From contig NC_079382.1 in the NCBI RefSeq assembly GCF_021018895.1, positions 12,574,001-12,638,000 of the forward strand: a stretch of DNA of 64,000 nucleotides. The letters are read 5' to 3'. Made by a program: the position numbers and the translations under genes. Within the stretch, counting starts at the first letter, position 1; the number at the start of each line of letters is the position of its first letter. The notes beneath the pieces were generated by a model. It was given only the letters and a program-made list of their open reading frames with translations, was not told the origin of the DNA and made no database searches. Source of the stretch: Seriola aureovittata (Eukaryota; Chordata; Actinopteri; Carangiformes; Carangidae). This document shows, piece by piece, positions 1 through 14,500 of this stretch.

Positions 1-3000
1 GAGTTAGTGAGTGATTACATTTGGCAATTTTCTGACCACAGCGCCAACTAGGGGGGTTTCCATAGCAAAGTCCTTTATAGTTTCCCCTAGAGGGAATGCT
101 GCTCCTGAAACCAAACAAGACCATTGTTGCAGGAACTGTGAGTGATTGACCGATTGACATTGCCATTTTAGGGCTTTGTGCATTCTCTTAATGTGTTTAC
201 TAATATGTTTTGCTCATATCTTTCACAAGAGCTAGATATGTGTGTGAGTGGTGCCTGTGCTTAGTGAGAGAAAGCGGTGTACGCATGAATTTACACAAAC
301 TTGTACAAATGTTTTTATAATACTGTCTCCACTCAAAAAAAAAAAACCTCCAGCGTTAACACTGGCACAACAGTATTCAGTGTGTATGTTGAAACCTTCT
401 TGGCTTACAATAGCTGCAAGATCAGGGTTTGAATGCAATGGATGGAAATTAAAGAAAAAAAATGCAAATCCCATCACAAAAATAAGGAGGTAACAACTGA
501 CTCCCTGTTCTCTGCTTCCTTGTGTAATTGAAAACATTTGCTGAACTAGAATCTGAAACATCTGTGAACAAACTGAACTTTAAAGTTACCATCACCAGGT
601 TTACATGTTCAAAAGGCAGAGGGCAGCACTAGAATGTGCAGTGTGAATGTCAACAGAATAAAGTATTGCATGCCTTTGGCTTAATTACCCTACAAGACTG
701 ACTCAGATTCAAGTCCTTACTTCTATACTTTTTTAAGAGCAAACACCACATACTGCATTTGTTACTGCAATTACCCAGCATCAAAAATAAGACAGCTCTG
801 TTATCTTTCTGCTTGTTACTTCTGCTGACAGCTGACTGAGAAAAACCAGTGACCTGGGGGCCTTTTTATTGATGCCTCTGCAATTTAATTGAAGTGAACT
901 CATATTTTTTCTGTGATTGTACATAATTATCATACCACATCTGGTTTTCGTGTCGATTGCATTTATTCAGCCGTGTGTTTTCTTTTGATTGGCTTCCCTA
1001 AAATCAGACTGACCAATTCATTTGGGGATTCAGCAGTGTTTACTTGTACTTTATCCACCCTTGATCTCTGCTTCAAATGACTCATGATGTCCTTGAGATA
1101 CGGCCTCAGAATTAGGTGCTAAAAAGAGGCATGCAGGAGGTGTCACAATGATTAATGATTCCTCACAAGGATGACAAGGTTAAGGGGCTGTAATGTATTA
1201 ATTTGAATGTAAGGGCGTTGTTGATGAATTCCAATCAATACAATTTCAGGGCATAAATATTTGGCTCTTGCTTTACACAGAATTACTGCTTTGAAGTACT
1301 GTACTGTTCTACAGTGTTTATACTGGCTGATCAAAAATGGGCAATGGCCAAAGATCATATCAAAATATTATATATATTTTAATAAACAAGCATATGCTAT
1401 AAAGATATTTTTTGTATTAACAATGAACTGACTGCTTGTATATGAGAAGGTGATTAATTCAAAGAGAATTATCACCTGAATGCCAATCCTTTCAGCTCTG
1501 TGGAGCTTTGTAGCCTCTTTCAGCTCATTGTTTTGGTTTTACAGCCCACATCTTTATTACTTTTGTTCTCACACCACTCTCATTAGCTTCATTTTAAAAA
1601 CCAAATGTACACTACCTGCCCAGCACCGCACAGAGGCAAAGTTAGCAACAAGCTGCAACATACTGGAGTATTTAGCAGCTCAAAGGAGCTATTTGTAAAT
1701 TTTGCTAATGCTACATAGAATAATGCTATATAGCCAGTGTTAGCATTAACAGCTGTTTACTAACCAGTACAATAGATGCTTTGCAAGCTCAGCATCAAAC
1801 TTCATTCCTTTACTCACCAAGAGTTGCCTCCAGCGGTGAAAAGCAACGCCAGTGTTTACTCTTGTCTATTAGGTCTTTTCTTCTACTGAAGTTTGCACAC
1901 TAACCAGCTAAACCCTGCATGTCTCGTCTCTTTCTGCTCAATGAAGCTTCCAGTCTGCCCTGATGACATAGTGCTGCTCAGAGGGCGTATTATAACCTCT
2001 TGTCTTGTAAAGGAAATGATGGCTGAAGCTCTTGTCAAGCGGCAATCACCAACCACTTTCAGCAGCAGAGAAAACTTATAAATAGCCCCTACATTAAGAG
2101 CAACATATTTCCCCCAGGAGTAGGTGGGGACCAAACATGGAGTTAAAAAGGCAAGTGATAATTGGATTTACATTCATTATGTGTCCAAAACATAACTCGA
2201 ATGAATGATAATGTTGCTTTGTGTTTGCTTGATCTGTAAATAGCCAACTGTTTGCTAATTCATTTGTCACATCAAATTGAAAGGTGATAATATGTCAATG
2301 TTGCGTTTACAGCTTGTTTCTGCCCTTTTCAAATCTATTACTTCTGTTTCTGATTAATTAAAAAGGGAGCAGACTCAGGGAGAGATGCAAGGGAGCAGAG
2401 TAAACATGAAGACTGACATCATTAGTCATTTTTCCCATGAGACCTCTCACTTTTATTTAATTCTTAACTTATGCTGCTAGTTGGAAAAACATATTCTACA
2501 CTTTATGCGAGACTGCATCATCTGCTAATTGTGTTTTTATTGAGTCATTCACAATGATTACCATCCATCCTCTGACTCAATTAAAAATGGCTTGCAAATT
2601 ATCAGATATAATTGATGCAGGCATCTTTTACCTGCAGTTATTGTTTGAGTGTTATGTAAAGTAACTGATAATTGGTTATTATACATTCAGCGCTAATTAC
2701 CAGGAATACAAGGTCAGCGTCACATCCCACTCATTTAGTGTGTTAGTGTCTATTAATCACAGGTCCATCTTACTGTATTTCCGAAAACAACTGTGTTTGG
2801 AGGATTACTGCTGCAATGTTTTTTCATGGTGCATCAGGTATTTTAATTTCCCTTTCCTCTTCACTTAATTTTTTGCTTTTTTGGCCTGATTACAGAAACC
2901 AACATGAAGAGAATCAATTCATTCACAGACCAATGTAGGTGTAGATGTTTAAAGCTGCTCCAATCAATATTTTTATATTCGCAAAGGCTCATTGTTTTGG

Positions 3001-6000
3001 TTTCATACACCGTAACTTTCCCTCCCACTGCTTTCATCTTCGATTGTATGTCAGTGTGTAGCTATATTGCTTGTTTCCAGTGGCCTCAAGCTGTCAAAAG
3101 CCAGTTGGCACTTTGGCATCAATGTTGCGTTTTAAGAAACCACTCAAGGTCAGAAAAAACTCCAATATCAATAATCACATGAAAGATAAAACTTCTAAAG
3201 ACAACTGCACAAGTGACATTTATCTGAATGTAGTCAGAAAGTCTGGTGTAGCCAGGCCTAGATAATCCTTTTCTACTCAAAACAGGCCCATTATTTCGAT
3301 TTTGTTTTTCAATGTTGATAAGATAATCCTACATTAATTGATAGATAAATTTTGCAGGATAATGAGCATAAACACAAGAGGAGTCTGTTTGGAAATACAA
3401 CCAATCCATGTATTTTACCATTCATATTGAAGTGATTAAAAAAAAAATTGCAACACACCATGGTTAAAAACCAGTGACATTACAATTCAGAACCAGACTT
3501 TGAAAGTAATGAGAGCCATATTTGAAGAAACAAAGCAAAATCTGAAGTCTTGAATTATTATACATAATAATGAATTCCTACATCTTAAACCATAAAGTGA
3601 ACATGATCTTGGAACTGGAATCAACGATTATTCTGTTGGATCAGCTCCACAAAACGTAGGCCTGGATTTCATACCCGCTGCATTTGTACTTGTCTTAGCA
3701 AATATACATTTCCTGGACAACAATTTACTTTATATTTAAGCTTTAATCAATACCATGCAGAAAAAGTGGTGACTCCCCCATTCACATTTGCAAATGTGGG
3801 CACATGTAAAAACATCCCATTCTCTCAGCTATCAGCTAATTGCCACAAGTTGTCCAGATTACAATAACAGCAGAAACATTCTAAACCACTTATGTTTCAA
3901 AAAATCCTCACATGAATAATGGACTCAGAGTGCCTGACACCTGGTGAATGTAAAGTCAGAGAAATGGAATGGAAGCATGCCCCATAGCCAGTTGTATTTT
4001 CTGCAGCAGAACATCTGTTCGATGTATACCTGAATTCCTCACAATCTGGAGTTATATAGTGCACTAGATTTACTGTTTGCCATTTTATTTGAGTGTCCAG
4101 ATTCAGACACTATGGTGTCCCCAAGAAGTATAATACCTCCTGTTAACAATCCCATAATGTAACATGTTGATGCGAAAATCACCATTGTGCATCTCAGCTG
4201 TCAGTGATGATGCAAATGACAGTGATTAGTCGGATGTACAAAATTTCAGTTTGACCTTAAGTTTGGACATATGTGAGATTTTCACTTCACAGTCTGGCAG
4301 AGCATTCAGACGTTTTTATTGAGCTGTAGCTGTGCACAGTAAAAGCTGGAGGCTGGAGAGAACAGGGCGACTTTGTTCTGTGTCTCTCAGCACTGTGTTC
4401 ACTGATTCCATGTAGTTTCGTTTCAAGGAAATACATTCACAGCTTGGCCCAGATAAAGCTGTTGTGCGAACGGCATAATAAAAGGTTTTGAGAGAAGATC
4501 ATGACCAGTAAAACGGCCATTTAAAGTTGTTTTTTTTGTCAGTCTGGAGCATTTTTCCAAGATTTAGTTAATGCCCTCGGAACAGTTAAGACAGGCATTA
4601 AAAAACATGAAACCATTCTTTGAAAAACAGCTCAACACCTTTTTTTTATAATGCTGCTTTCTTTTTTAATTAGCATGTTTATACAAAACTTGGTTCTTCA
4701 CAGTTTTTGATTTTCTACGAGGTGTGATATTTTTTCCTTCCTCATGGCAAATTCATTAGTGTCATCTGACTTTTATGTGTGATGAAACAGAGAGCCAGGA
4801 GAACTCATTAACATAATACTACATAACTCCATACCGTTTTTCCTAAATACCGTAGCACACGAAATTCATTGTTCGTCCAGTGTATCCACCAAATTGGACA
4901 GACAATTAAAGTTCCCTCATATGGTGCAAAAATCCAAACGTTTGAAGGTATATATGAACAGAAATAAATCTGTGATAAAACCATCAAAGAGAACCCAGAA
5001 AACCTAAAGCTGGCTTTGGGGAGCCAATGGGACAACAGAATTATCCATTAACTAATCTGGATGTACACCTACAGTAAATCATAAATTGAAATATATTCAG
5101 TGTTTTCCATGCCTATCAGACACAGTCATGTCTAGCCTTTCTGCTGGGCTCAGCTGTTTGTTTATCCAACTTGTAGTTCCCCCAGAAGAGTTACTCATCC
5201 AGAACCTTTTGTTTTACCAGTCTGAACTGAGAAGAAATATGATCACTCATTTCCATTCACATGCATGTACAGGGCTGTCATAGAAGAGCGGGACTTAGGG
5301 AGGAGCTTCTATAGTTTCTTTTTCTGCATCTTCTGCATCTGTATCTCATTATTAAATGTGAGACATTTTACTCTCTTTTCTTCTGCACCCCCCCAAAACA
5401 CATAATTACACAGACACAAACATCCACAGACATTCCTCCGAGGCAAATCACAGGCAGAGGCCTCTGTTTAATGAAACAGAGGATAATTTTAAAAAGCAAC
5501 ATTTTTTTAAGAAAACAGACTCAAATGGTAAGTTATCTAGTGATTTACCGGTTAAATCATTTTTTCCTGCTCTTAACAAGCATTTCATACACAAAAAAGT
5601 GCATGCCCCACCACTGTAAAATCCTCCATGTGTCTCTTTTAAATGTGCATTTTGTGTGTATGCATTTAAAGCATCTTTTCACAATCTGCTTTTCCACTCC
5701 AGACTTCCTCTCCTCTGCTCTTCATTGGATCTGATAATGAATAGTCCCCAGCACTGGCTAAGCAGAGGACCCAGGCTAAATACACCAGGGAACGTGAATT
5801 AATTAGTTACAGAACGCAACAGCTACAGCTGCTTACACAGCCACAACACTCCAATTTAAAATTTTCTTTGATCTGTTCTCCCTGCATTACAACTGAGAAT
5901 ACAATAGATGCTTTTTTTCCGTTTCAGATTTATTTCTTTGGCTTCTACTTCTCTGGTGTTTCTCTTCAGACTTTCTGTAAGTAGTACTGTGAGACATAGA

Positions 6001-8099
6001 TTTAGGTTTTAGGACTGGAGTTAAGTACATCCTGTTGTATTTAGTCGCCAGGAATTGTACTTAATCATTACAGTTCTTACAAAACTATTTCCATTATGTC
6101 TTTATCTTGGCTTCCAGTAACCTCCAGATGCGTGACTGAGCATCATTAGGATGCTGTGGTTGCATAGCCCCCTGATGGACATCACCCCAAGGGTGGTAAC
6201 ATTAATGCTACATGTCATTTCTTTTCAAATTTTTCATTTTGCTTTTCATTTATTTAAAAAAAAAATTTGTTGGCATCACAAACACCAAAATTACCTTACT
6301 TATAATGAAATGTGAACTGGAAGTAAAAATCACACTTTTGTGTAAACAGCTATGACATGCAGTGTTTGATTGGTCTCAGTTTCTTCCTCTGAAAATAACA
6401 TTATTTTAATGGCATCACAGCTTTCATTTTACCTTTGAGAGTTTAAGGGGCAGTTTGGCCTTGAATTAATGTTAGCTGTTACTCCCAGTCTGTGCACGTC
6501 TTGCACTGCACACTCTCAGATGCAGAGATAGTGATCCAAACTTGTATAAGAACAACCATGAGAACAACTCAACTGTGAGACCGATGCGTGGTGAAACCTA
6601 AGAGCAGTGGTCTAACAATAATATTGTTCTTCATACTACTGACATTAAATTGATTCTGTAGATAGGTTAGAATATCAAACAGGAGTCACTGAACCTTTTT
6701 TTTGCTTGACAATTGGGATTTTTCCATAAATGTGGGGCAAAAGCTCACGTCACAGTAAAGAAAGAACGTTGTACAACACCCAGTAATCTGCTGTTAGAAA
6801 TGTCTTACCCTTTCCTGGTCCAGGATTTTCTCATGACCTGTGTATTTTACACCAGGACTCAGCAAAGCATTACTCAGGATATGGGAGGGCTTCAGGAGTC
6901 CGTAAATAGGGAACATTGTGTCTTATTAAAGGGTCCATGGGGCTCTAGTCTGAGGTGACCTCAAGCACGGATTTGCCAATGCTGTATGCTGACGTCATAA
7001 AAAGTGTGGATTTCATTAAGCATGACAGTTTATTTATACTTGTTTAATGGAATGACTGTAGGCAGGTTGTGTCTCTAATTTACATCAAGAATGAATGAGG
7101 AGTTTTTTCATAAGATAAGGGGCTATTTTTCTCCCTGTAACTAACATTTATTATCAGCACTTCAAAGCTGGTGTTGACTAATCTAGCAATAAAATAAAAG
7201 TGAGTGTTACAGGCTAGTGAGCCAAATTTGCATATGTTTCAAATTATCACAAATGTGTTCCTTCCTGTCTGGCAAAAACATTATTCACTAGATTCCATTG
7301 GACTGAATTGGAACAAGTCATTTGAACAAGAATGAACCTGCACAGTTTACAAATATGAAAAAAATTTACTCAATTAAGAGGAATCAATCCTTTCTGAGTG
7401 CTACTTTATATTATTACATCACTTAATTACTATTATTAATGCATTTATTATGTATGTTATTAGCATTTTAATGTTGTATTTGGCTATTGTGGTGTTTAGT
7501 TTAATCTACAAAAATGCGTCAAATTTCACAAACAATGATAACAGCATAACAAACAACATTAGTTTTAATCAAAAATCACTCCTCGTCGAAAAATCCAGAA
7601 TCTATGACAACCATAAGCAAATATTTTTATTTCACTTTAACTGATGGATACAAGATGTCTCCTACATCACAGAAAGTCCATTTTCAATGTAGCCTATGTT
7701 TTATTCAGGCTTCAGCAGTCCATATTCAGATACATGAGCACAGAGAAATTTTCCACTTCCACCAGATCAATTTGAAAACTCTGTGTCAAACTCTGAACAT
7801 ACAATATTCTGCACAGTGAAGCTGAAATATCCAAGAGAATTGACATTTACCAAAACACAAACAGTGCAGGGAGACTTTAAGTAAATGCACTCAATGTTAG
7901 TAAATGTTAATTTCCCACCTCTCTGAACTGGAAAAGAAATAAGCTACCTCTCAAAACAACAATAATCACAACAACAATTGTCACAATAATGACATTATAC
8001 TTAATTAAAAATTTCTTCAAAACCTTCAGGGATTTCATTAGATTTAAAGAAATGTGCGATTTCAGTATTTAAAATGGATAATCATCATATCTGTAGCTT
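1..8099. other. Gene-free region upstream of acp1
   Basis: AT-rich DNA with many short chance ORFs, none with a domain or good splice context. The exons of SH3YL1, which in mammals lies head to head with ACP1, were looked for on the - strand and not found. Stretches such as 2480-2760 are rich in TAATTA/ATTAAT words but unproven as regulatory. Confidence 0.5.
1475..1880 (+). repeat. Degenerate teleost dispersed repeat (tentative)
   Basis: AGCTCATTGTTTTGGTTTTA, CTCATTAGCTTCATTTTAAA and AACAGCTGTTTACTAACCAG occur in an order I recall from repeats in percomorph genomes. A second fragment at 2928-3060 (GCTCATTGTTTTGGTTTCAT) shares the first block. The class is not known to me. Confidence 0.4.
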
Positions 8100-8215
8100 T
8101 TTCATCATATCTATCTAACTTAACATGAGTTTCAAAAAGTGTGCAAAACAATATTTTTTGTTCTGGCACTAGTTGGTCATCAACTGCGACGTCATTAAGG
8201 ACCCTTCAGAACAAC
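8100..8215 (+). promoter_or_regulatory. Probable acp1 5' UTR/proximal promoter
   Basis: Bases immediately before the acp1 start codon. A CRE-like GACGTCA lies at 8188-8194, and CpG dinucleotides become commoner from about 8180 into exon 1. No TATA box is evident. The transcription start cannot be placed from sequence alone. Confidence 0.3.
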
Positions 8216-8258
8216 ATGGCGGGCAGTGGTACGAAGTCGGTTTTGTTCGTTTGTCTTG
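8216..8258 (+). CDS. acp1: acp1 coding exon 1
   Basis: Encodes residues 1-14, [14 protein letters not shown], including the catalytic Cys13. It ends one base into the Gly15 codon, and the donor is G|GTAAGA. The intron therefore interrupts the phosphatase loop itself. The following intron runs 8259-9235. Confidence 0.96.
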
Positions 8259-10467
8259 GTAAGAAACGTATTTTAATCGAAAACAAGCTTGTGTTCAAAA
8301 TATACAACAAAAGCCGTACAGTAGACAAATTTATAATGTTGTAGTAATGTATTGGGGCATTGTTAGCTTTCCCTAACAACGCTAGCGGAAGTGTTTTAGC
8401 TAGCTAAGTCGCTCTATTAAATGAATGAGTGCAATGCTGTGAACAAAACATAAACTTTTCATACAGGCTGGTTGTTTTGAAGCAGCTACTGCCCGTACAG
8501 ATTGAACGGGAACAGGGATTTCCCAATGTGTGGTTTATAAAAACGCTGAGTAACGTTATCCTGATTAATTTCAGAGATGAACATTGGTGACAGCGTCCCG
8601 TAAATGATTTCGGTCCATTTACGACAGGTCAGAGTCCACCCCGTAGGCTGCTCGGTTTGAACTCCTCCTGATCATCAAAGTAGTTTCTATTCATCGCTAA
8701 TGTTGTCAACATTATGATGATGCAGGAAGTTTGTGCTACTCAAGTGACAAAGTTGCGGTAAACTTTAGTGAGACATGTGTAAACAAACCAGTAGTGATTA
8801 AACGCATGCAACAGCAAACCCTATTACATCCGGGTAACATACAAAAAAAAAAACATGGGTCAAGCTTGTGAGAAGCCACAAGATCAAAAAATAATGTGTT
8901 ACACGTGTTATATGGATAGTATCTTATATCACAGGATACAGTTGTATGTATGTATGTATGTAATATAACATATTTTGATGATTTTTGAAGTGAAAAGAAC
9001 TAAATCCAACTCCTGCTGCAAACATACATTAAAAAATAAGCCTTTCTTCAAATATTAATGCAGTGTTACTTTTTATACATGGAAACAAAAAACGAAACAG
9101 TAATAGATATCACAGATGGCAAACACTTTATATAGCAGCTTAGAGTGTTTCTGTTTTTGATTTAGGGCTTTTCATCAATTTAGATAAAAAAAAAACAAAA
9201 AAAAAACATCACATTTCGTTTGTGGTTTTGAACAGGGAATATTTGCAGATCCCCCATCGCTGAAGCAGTCTTCAGGAAGATGGCAACAGATGCTGGCGCT
9301 GTTGATAAGGTAATGTCATAATGTGTTATACAGGTTATATGAATGCAGTTTTCCCTTTCCTGGGAGTATGTCATGTAGTATAACTGTCAAATTAGCAATA
9401 GAAATAATATAAATTATTGAGCAAATACATCAGAAACAGCCAAACCAGTTCTGCATGTTACTGTATTTTTTTTACATTTACAGCTACATTAATGATACAT
9501 TACTGCTAACCATTTTCAAAATATGCTTCTGTTAATTACTGTTAACTGTCTGATATTAGCAGGAAATTAATGGTTATTAGTGGCAGATTAAAACCCTACC
9601 CAGGTAATTGTGTTTGATAATAATCACAATATAAATGTAAAGAGATTTTTATTCCACACCTGGTTATTGACAATATGTGAATATTCAGTGTTTCCTCTAC
9701 ATTCATTTAGCAGTGGCGGCCCGCCACTGCTAAATCATAGCCGCCACGCCTTCAAATTTCTTTTATTTATTTATTTTTAAAAAAAAAAAATTTTTTTATT
9801 GTCGCAAATGCACCACCGCCACATCTCTCCACCTTCACAGCCTGTGTGATGATGAGCGCAACAGCGGAGGGAGGGGAGGGAGGGAGTGGGGTGGTTGGGG
9901 GATCCTATTGGAGTTAATTACTCGCGAGAGCACGGCCTTGAAAGTGACATCACGTCAGGCACCAAGTCAGAGAAGTGTAGTCGTGAGTAATAAGGCAGCG
10001 AATTACCGGAGAAAAGGTAGACTTATTAGCCAACTCAGTGACGCTAACTTGGGTAAACTAATTGATAGGATTAAGCTAATATCTACACGTCATTATGTAT
10101 TAACTGCTGACTGCATTTTCAGATGAGCTTGTTCAGATACTTCTCTAAGAAGAGAAAGACAACAGATGAAGAAGACGCTAGTCAGGTAGCATCATAAGCC
10201 TTTTACTGACTCGTAAATGATGATGGTTAGGTAAAAAATAGTATTTTAATGTTCACACTTGTAATCAGATGTGATGTGAGTGTAAACTATATAACACTGT
10301 TAGCGTTACGTTACTCACACTCTTAATGTAATGTTATTAGACAAGTAACATTAGACAGGGAGGAGTTGTTAAACAAAGTGGAGGAGAGCAGAGCACAGCA
10401 GCGGGAGAGCTGGGTGAAGGTTCAGGAGAGAGAGATGAGCCTGGGTGCAAACTTTGCCACTGACTCT

Positions 10468-10500
<33 letters not shown>

Positions 10501-11552
10501 ATAGCATGCCCCCACTGCTGAAAAAAATCCTAGAGGAAACACTGATATTCATACATGAAGTAGTGGTGGTACTGGAGTAATATCGTTTGTCATTATCAGA
10601 CCTAATAATGCATAATAATGACTTGGTGGCAGTCAATAGAATGTGAATTATTGCGGGATGTGTTTCATTCAGAACATTTGACATACTGTACCAGTCAAAA
10701 GTTTGGACACACTCTGCCATTCACTTGGAAAATGGAAAAGTGTGTCCAAACTTTTGACTGCTACTGTAAATTCCAGCTGTTGAGTCTCACTTTTAATTCT
10801 GTCCTCAAGAGTAAACCATAGTCCTGCAAATGCTGCACCACCTACAGCTTCTCTTTATCTGAGCGTATGAGTCATTTTTACTGTGTTATTGTTCCCCGTA
10901 CTCTGCTTTGCCCTGCCTAGTGGAGGATAGACAGTGCTGCCACCTCCACCTATGAGATAGGAAACCCTCCAGACCACCGTGGCCAAGCTTGCATGAAGAC
11001 GCATAGCGTGCCCATGAGGCATGTGGCCAGGCAGGTACGACCATCCCTCCCTTGTAGTAGTTAGCGTCCCCTTTTTTGCTCTCTGTTGTTGCAGTGGGTC
11101 ATAGACAGTGGTGCCACATCTGACTGGAATATAGGCAGCTCACCGGACGCCCGCGGTCTGGCTTGCCTCAGGAAACATGGCATTGAGACGAGCCACAGGG
11201 CCCAACAGGTACAACCAGATGTCCCGTGGCTCCTCTCACCTGATTCATGTTTGTGTATATGACTGAAGTTGGTAAGATGATGTCTACTAGACATCCAGTG
11301 GCTGTAGCCCTGACACTTATGACTAGCTCGCTGTACCTTTGGTTTAGGACAGGTTCAGTTAAATTGTTATTTTACTGAGTTAAACAAGTTCAACATGATT
11401 GTTCTGACAAAACAAGCACAGGTTCAGCTGAACTGCAGCTAGCTGGATACAAAGAACGTACCTTAAATCCAAACATGGGTGATTCAAACACCACGTACCA
11501 GTTGTCAGTATAGTGATACTATATGTTCAGTTTTTTATTTTTCCTCGGAGAG

Positions 11553-11595
<43 letters not shown>

Positions 11596-14500
11596 AAATA
11601 GCAATTAGTTATTATTAGTAAATTTCTTTGCACCCTAATACACAACATAACAAACTCTAAATAGATAGTTACTCAAGTATAATAAATGTCTTGATAATCT
11701 AATGGAAAAATAGGAAATTAGTTTCTCATTTCTAATTTCAAATTATCCAATTTAACTTTGGGTTTCATTATCTGCATTTAAAATGTAAGAGAAAATCCAT
11801 TTTATGTGAAATCACTAATACTTACTACTTTTATTCTAAAAGTACAATAATTTTAATGTAAATTCTAATATAAATTTTTTTTAACAACACCAGAATAAGT
11901 AATACAAAACATCTCATTGTAGAATTTCCCCCCTGTAGTAAAATGCTACATAAAACTTTCATTTCTGTTGCTTTGCACTTGATGTACACCCAAATTGCTC
12001 TATTCATGAGCAGTAAAATCTATTAGCCTCCATTAATCGGCAGTGGTTTATGGCCTAATTTACTGAGAGGTGTCCTTTTGCATGAATTGGGTTAGTGGTG
12101 TGTGGTGGTGTGTGTTATTATTTAGTTGCCTTGAGTATTCATTCATCTGGCTTTAATAATGATTTGACACAGATGAGCCACATTTTCTAATCTGTTTCAT
12201 ATTTACATGGGAGTTGCCTTTGAACCCCCATATGTGGTGAAAGACATTAACATATCTTTCAATTAAAAATTATTTGAGAAATAAAGTAGAAATAAAGTTG
12301 ATTGTGTTCAGCAAGTTTTAGCCCAAACCTCAGATACAGTGACCTCTTGTGACAGTTAGGTGAACTCTGCAGGACGCAGCAGCTGGGTTCAACTTCTGAG
12401 GACGCAAGAATAGGGTTTAAGAGACCACATGACTCCTTTCAGACTAGACAGGTTTAAACTTTCTTAAACTGTCTTACGATATAAACTGCAACTTCATGTT
12501 TCAGCTGTGCTTTTAACTGAAGCACACAAAGTTAAGTGAGCAAATTTCTAGGAAGACAGGAGACATTTAATTGTCAAATCAAAATTATTTTATTTCTTGC
12601 ACAGAATACACAAGTATCACGAATCACGTCAAGTATTTGGTGTCTACAGTGTATTCAGTTCTGTCTTTGTGCCCATATGCCTCTAATGAATGAGCCAGTA
12701 GAGCAGTTAAAATGTGCTTTTATTTCTTTGTTGCTTTGTACTTTCTTTCTTTTTCTTTCTTTTACATATGTAATCTCTTCAGGAACATTTTTTTCTAAAC
12801 TCTCTAAGTAACAACATACATGGTAATTAAACCGGTTTTCCACATACTTGAATTGAGAGTTCTCACAATTTTCCAGGTTTTCTGACATGAATTTTGAGAT
12901 AGTTGTGTTACTATCTTATGGATACGCAGAAGGGTGACAAAATAAAGTGAAAACCCGATGGGAGTGGGCATATACTGTGGCCACCAGTCACTAGATCTTT
13001 ACTCAGCTATTCACCTTTTGGAGATTTTGGAGCGACATGTTAGAGCTAATGCTCTGTCAGAACTATTTTGCAAGACATGTTGTCCGACCACGCTGAAATT
13101 AAGTCATTATACCTGATCTGAACAGCCGCACTGGTAGGTGGAGTTAATAGCTGGCCCTCATAGAAGTGAGTGGGTGGGGGCATTTTGAGGCAGTCTCTCC
13201 TGGAAGACATTCATAGTGTTGCAGTTGGTTTTTCACATTAAAAATGACAGAAATAATTCTGTCAAGAGAAGAAAAAAATGAAAGAAATTCAATGCCTGTC
13301 TCCTTTCTTACCTGCACACAGCTGGTGTCGATTTTGGAAAGTTACAGAAGCAGTTGGAGAAAGTTGTGGGGGATGGGGTTTCCGACTGTCCGATAAGCTG
13401 TTTGAACAGAGTATACTGGCCCCTTCAGTCAGTTTTCCTGTACCACCATCATCAAAACATCACGAGGTAATATTTTATTAAGAACAAGGTTCATTCCTCC
13501 AGTCCAGTTCAGATACTTGGACAATCGACGCCAAGGAGCATTGAAGCTGTTTTGGAGGTTCATGGTGGAAAAACACCTTCCTAATGGCAAAGACACACAT
13601 TATGGTTGTTTGGACGTGATGACCGATCGGACCAGTTTGAAATGAGTATGTTCCAGTCTCGTTCAGTCACCAGATAAAATCGTACAGTTGGTGGTGTTGA
13701 TAGATTTGAATTGTTTGTCTTCTGACCCAGTCTCCGCCAATGTTTCTCTTAACGATTATTTTAAACATCTAACACATAACATGAAGCAGGAGAAATAATT
13801 GTAAAACAGTCCATGTTGCTGCAGTATCTCATCCAGAAGCAGCATTTTACTTCAGTTTTCTGCATGGATTGTAGCATGCTGTTATTTATTTGCTTCTTTC
13901 CGACTGCTGAGAATAAAACAATCTCTGAATATTGTTGGAAACTGTGATATATTATTTTTCCAGACTAACTAACGGATTTAAGCTGGTCTTCAGGTCTTAG
14001 CCCCAGTTTAAGATGTTTGTGTTTTCCTTTAATTTGTCACCCATCTGCATGTAGTGTGAGTTTGATTGTCTGTGAAAGTGTTAAAGATTGCGGCCAGGAT
14101 TGTGTCCACATTGCTGTGCAAAACCATGGTACCTGTGGTGTTTATGAAATCCATTCTAACAGTCATTGTATCACCTTGCAGCATGTGGTTCAAATCCTGA
14201 AACAGGACTGAAATTACACCAAGATGTTTGTCCATGTAGGGCCTTCAGGCTTTATGCTGTGTTGGTTTATCCTCAGTGCAAGTCTTACTCCCCTGTGACC
14301 TTAAAACACTTTTTTTTTATTTTTCCCTGTAAGAACTCTGAGGTTTCATCCTGTCTCGTTGGTTTGTCTCTCTGCAAACCCGTTGAGTCAGACCCTCGTC
14401 TGATCTCCTCAAAGCATGTATGGGGAAGCTCAACCCTTGGCTTAAACCCAGCAAAATCCACACACTGAGCTTTGACAAGCTTTTGCTCTCTCCTCTTTTC

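Noticed and set aside
8943..8961. ATGT tetranucleotide repeat
   Set aside because: Only four to five units in an intron; nothing notable beyond a small microsatellite.
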